Assembly: GCA_003501485.1 (NCBI GenBank)
Contig: DNPJ01000066.1
Coordinates: 1 to 6,202, forward strand
Direction of reading: 5' to 3'
DNA: 6,202 nt
Source of the DNA: Bacillota bacterium
Lineage (GTDB): Bacteria > Bacillota_I > Bacilli_A > RFN20 > CAG-826
Positions 4,768-6,202 of the stretch are shown here, piece by piece. The notes beneath the pieces are model-generated. The model was not told where the DNA came from. It worked only from the letters and a program-made list of their open reading frames with translations, and made no database searches. Position numbers and translations under genes: made by a program. How positions within the stretch are numbered: position 1 is the first letter of the stretch; each line of letters opens with the position of its first letter.

Positions 4768-6072
4768 TTAACGATGAATTGGCTTAAGTACCACCTCCTT
4801 TGGTGGAATCTTTTTAAGATGAAGCAACGAAAATAAATCCTTGCCAAAGATTTCAATAAATAGTTCAGCGGGAGTTCTATCATCAATCGATCCTAAACAT
4901 CTTGAATTTAAGTTGGATGTAGCTAGATATAACTCATTTTGGTTGTATTCATTCAGCACTTTATGCTTTGGAAATATTGGTCTAAGTTGCGCATTGTAAT
5001 TTTCAACATTAGGCTTTTGGTTGCTTTCGCCTGGATTGCAAAAGAATATCCTTGTTCTTAGTTCTCCGTTTTTGTTGAACTCCAGTGATTCAAAGTCATC
5101 GAACAATGTGTCTCTATCAGTAAGTATTACAGGAAATAGTTTTCTAAAATTGTCAATTCCGATTTCTTTCTCTATAGAGTCAAACAAAGAAACAATCTTG
5201 CCTTGTGTGGCATTCTCAATAATGTATAGCAATGAGAATGAAATACCCCTCATCGTTAAAACTAGTATCTCCTTATCAGATTTCTTTGGTGCTCCTAAAA
5301 AATCCATTTGAAAATAGTATGTTATATTGTTTTTGAAACGGTATATCATCCAGTCAGAATATAAGTGACCAGTCCTATCTACTTTAGGATCATGAACGTA
5401 TTCATATTTCTTCTTATACTTACGTTTCTTCAACGAGACTTGCCTGGGAAGATGATGAACTTTAACAGTATAAACTCCCTTCTCAATCCTTCGGTATAAG
5501 GTCTTTTCCGAACAATTTAGTTCTTTTTTGTTTGTTGCTAATGTGTGGTGTACCGACTGCCCTTTTTCTATTATTCGATCTTTTAGTATTTCGTTTTGGA
5601 CTTCATATTCTTTAAATGTTAGGTTTGCACCTTCTCGAGTTGTGACGAGTCTATCTCGTGCAATTTCTTCAGCCGTATCAGGAATGTACATATAATGTTC
5701 TAAAGGACAATATTTTTCCTTTGGGCAACCATTACAAACAAAAGGGAACCTATGTAATTTGTTGCATTCGAATTTTTCATATCTCCAACACTTTTTTACA
5801 GCTTTGCAACCATTACATCTTTGATAGCAGGATATAGCTCCACATACCTTTTTGATTGTACATCCTTTTTTGTGTGAACAGTTGTTACATAACGTATCAT
5901 CACTATCTGTTTCTTTAATTTTGATGCGATTTCTTTTTAACTCTCTAGAAACAGAAGTTGGATCCATACCTAAAATTTCTCCAATCTCTTTTGCACTTGT
6001 TCCTTTGGCGACCATTCGTGAAATAGTTCCTCTTTTTGCAATATTAAACTGCTTTCCTTCATTTTTACCCAT
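4768..6072 (-). CDS. IS30-family DDE transposase with a cysteine-rich insert
   Basis: The ATG at 6072-6070 gives 434 residues and follows AGGAGG (6090-6085) by 12 nt. A TTG at 6153 in the same frame would add 27 residues but has no ribosome site and lies in the regulatory leader. The order of parts is a helix-turn-helix (about 14-49, SAKEIGEILGMDPTSVSREL, binding the ends), then a 12-Cys region (62-122), then a linker. The catalytic domain has Asp257 (QMDFLG), Asp319 (VILTDRD) and Glu357 (PNVENYNAQLRPIFPK); the last is the IS30 signature around Glu, followed by the FPK turn. It cuts and joins the element ends. The gap between the second Asp and the Glu (37 residues) is a little wider than the 33 usual for IS30. 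The three cysteine modules would make the protein larger than classic IS30 transposase (about 383 residues). No frameshift or stop interrupts it. Confidence 0.93.
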   Translation of the reverse strand: MGKNEGKQFNIAKRGTISRMVAKGTSAKEIGEILGMDPTSVSRELKRNRIKIKETDSDDTLCNNCSHKKGCTIKKVCGAISCYQRCNGCKAVKKCWRYEKFECNKLHRFPFVCNGCPKEKYCPLEHYMYIPDTAEEIARDRLVTTREGANLTFKEYEVQNEILKDRIIEKGQSVHHTLATNKKELNCSEKTLYRRIEKGVYTVKVHHLPRQVSLKKRKYKKKYEYVHDPKVDRTGHLYSDWMIYRFKNNITYYFQMDFLGAPKKSDKEILVLTMRGISFSLLYIIENATQGKIVSLFDSIEKEIGIDNFRKLFPVILTDRDTLFDDFESLEFNKNGELRTRIFFCNPGESNQKPNVENYNAQLRPIFPKHKVLNEYNQNELYLATSNLNSRCLGSIDDRTPAELFIEIFGKDLFSLLHLKKIPPKEVVLKPIHR

Positions 6073-6084
6073 ATAATAAATATG

Positions 6085-6144
6085 CCTCCTTTGCTTATGG
6101 ATATTTAGCTCTTGCGAACCATAAATATCATAATTCAAAGGAGG
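6085..6144 (-). promoter_or_regulatory. Transposase leader hairpin that can bury the ribosome binding site
   Basis: CCTCCTTTG (6085-6093) pairs with CAAAGGAGG (6136-6144) and GATATTTA (6100-6107) with TAAATATC (6122-6129). They form one coaxial stem with a symmetric 6x6 internal loop and a 14-nt apical loop. In the minus-strand mRNA the 3' arm of the outer stem is the AGGAGG site of the transposase, so a transcript containing the whole structure should be poorly translated. Confidence 0.7.
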
Positions 6145-6153
6145 TTTTTCCAA
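6127..6153 (-). promoter_or_regulatory. Possible transposase promoter inside the leader hairpin
   Basis: On the minus strand TATGAT (6132-6127) is a good -10. TTGGAA (6153-6148) is a possible -35 at a short spacing of 15. Transcription would start near 6120, after the 5' arm of the leader hairpin, leaving the ribosome site free. The -35 match is weak and the call tentative. Confidence 0.4.
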
Positions 6154-6168
6154 CTAAAAGCAGTTTTT
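6153..6168 (+). repeat. Degenerate copy of the subterminal repeat beside the transposase promoter
   Basis: ACTAAAAGCAGTTTTT matches ACTAAATGCAGTTTTA at 14 of 16 positions. It lies just inside, and overlaps by six bases, the right inverted repeat, in the opposite direction to the copy there. It abuts the proposed -35, so a transposase bound here could repress its own gene. Confidence 0.5.
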
Positions 6169-6202
6169 GTCTATAAAGCTGCATTTAGTTTGTCAGTTTG
6201 CG
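6163..6202 (-). repeat. Right terminal inverted repeat of the insertion sequence
   Basis: This is the reverse complement of the left repeat with a single difference in 40 bases. It lies upstream of the transposase start and is cut by, or ends exactly at, the window edge. Confidence 0.95.

Larger units (their letters stand above)
4571..6202. mobile_element. IS30-family insertion sequence (about 1.63 kb, apparently complete)
   Basis: A 40-bp sequence at 4571-4610 recurs inverted at 6163-6202 with one mismatch, enclosing a single minus-strand gene for an IS30-type DDE transposase that almost fills the element. The frame is unbroken and the catalytic residues are present, so it may be active. 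The outer boundary on the right coincides with the window end, so the inverted repeat could be longer and the short target duplication expected of IS30 elements cannot be checked. The left outer flank is ...TTTATTT. It stands 66 bp beyond the tRNA terminator and damages no visible gene. Confidence 0.9.

Noticed and set aside
5021..5311. 96-codon plus-strand frame inside the transposase gene
   Set aside because: It is the antisense shadow of the catalytic domain with Ser/Leu-rich low-complexity content and no ribosome site.
5852..6076. 74-codon plus-strand frame inside the transposase gene
   Set aside because: It is antisense to the helix-turn-helix and cysteine region. It looks hydrophobic only because it mirrors that coding strand.
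6073..6153. TTG start adding 27 residues to the transposase
   Set aside because: No ribosome site precedes it and it overlaps the repeat and proposed promoter. The ATG at 6072 has AGGAGG 12 nt upstream.

Overview
This is an AT-rich window with strong AGGAGG-type ribosome binding sites, tightly overlapping genes, TGA used as a stop (658-660) and TGG used for Trp. That fits a low-GC Bacillota, such as an Erysipelotrichia- or Bacilli-like gut lineage using the standard code. It argues against mycoplasmas that read TGA as Trp. The lineage is an inference from composition and gene style, not from a marker gene.

Positions 1-3904 hold the distal part of one co-directional operon for a compact Tad-type (type IVc) pilus. 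In order it encodes a secreted-looking protein cut by the window edge, a TadE-like membrane-anchored pseudopilin, a short TadA/CpaF ATPase, the TadB and TadC inner-membrane platform proteins, a second TadE-like pseudopilin, and a 56-residue Flp-like major pilin (3734-3904). The genes overlap by 4-11 nt or are separated by 2-21 nt, so they are almost certainly co-transcribed from a promoter outside the window. The expected division of labour is that TadA drives assembly, TadB/TadC form the platform, Flp makes the filament, and the TadE-like proteins initiate or tip it. Prepilin peptidase, TadZ and CpaB are not in the window. The pilin lacks the usual Glu at position +5 after its candidate cleavage glycine.

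Positions 3905-4504 hold housekeeping genes. A long imperfect hairpin followed by six T's ends the pilus operon. It overlaps a smaller, mutually exclusive hairpin, an attenuator-like layout. An extended -10 promoter next drives an acyl carrier protein gene (4019-4240). A second extended -10 promoter then drives tRNA-Asn(GTT) and tRNA-Glu(TTC), which end at a clear intrinsic terminator.

Positions 4571-6202 are an apparently intact IS30-family insertion sequence with 40-bp terminal inverted repeats (one mismatch), reaching exactly to the window edge. Its single transposase gene lies on the minus strand (4768-6072) and encodes a helix-turn-helix, a 12-cysteine region built of three C-x2-C-x5-C modules, and a DDE domain. 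The element also carries three dispersed copies of a 16-bp subterminal repeat on the left, a bidirectional terminator inside its left end, and a leader hairpin predicted to hide the transposase ribosome binding site in read-through transcripts. The 263 bases between the tRNA terminator and the transposase stop hold 66 bp of featureless AT-rich DNA followed by the left end of the element.
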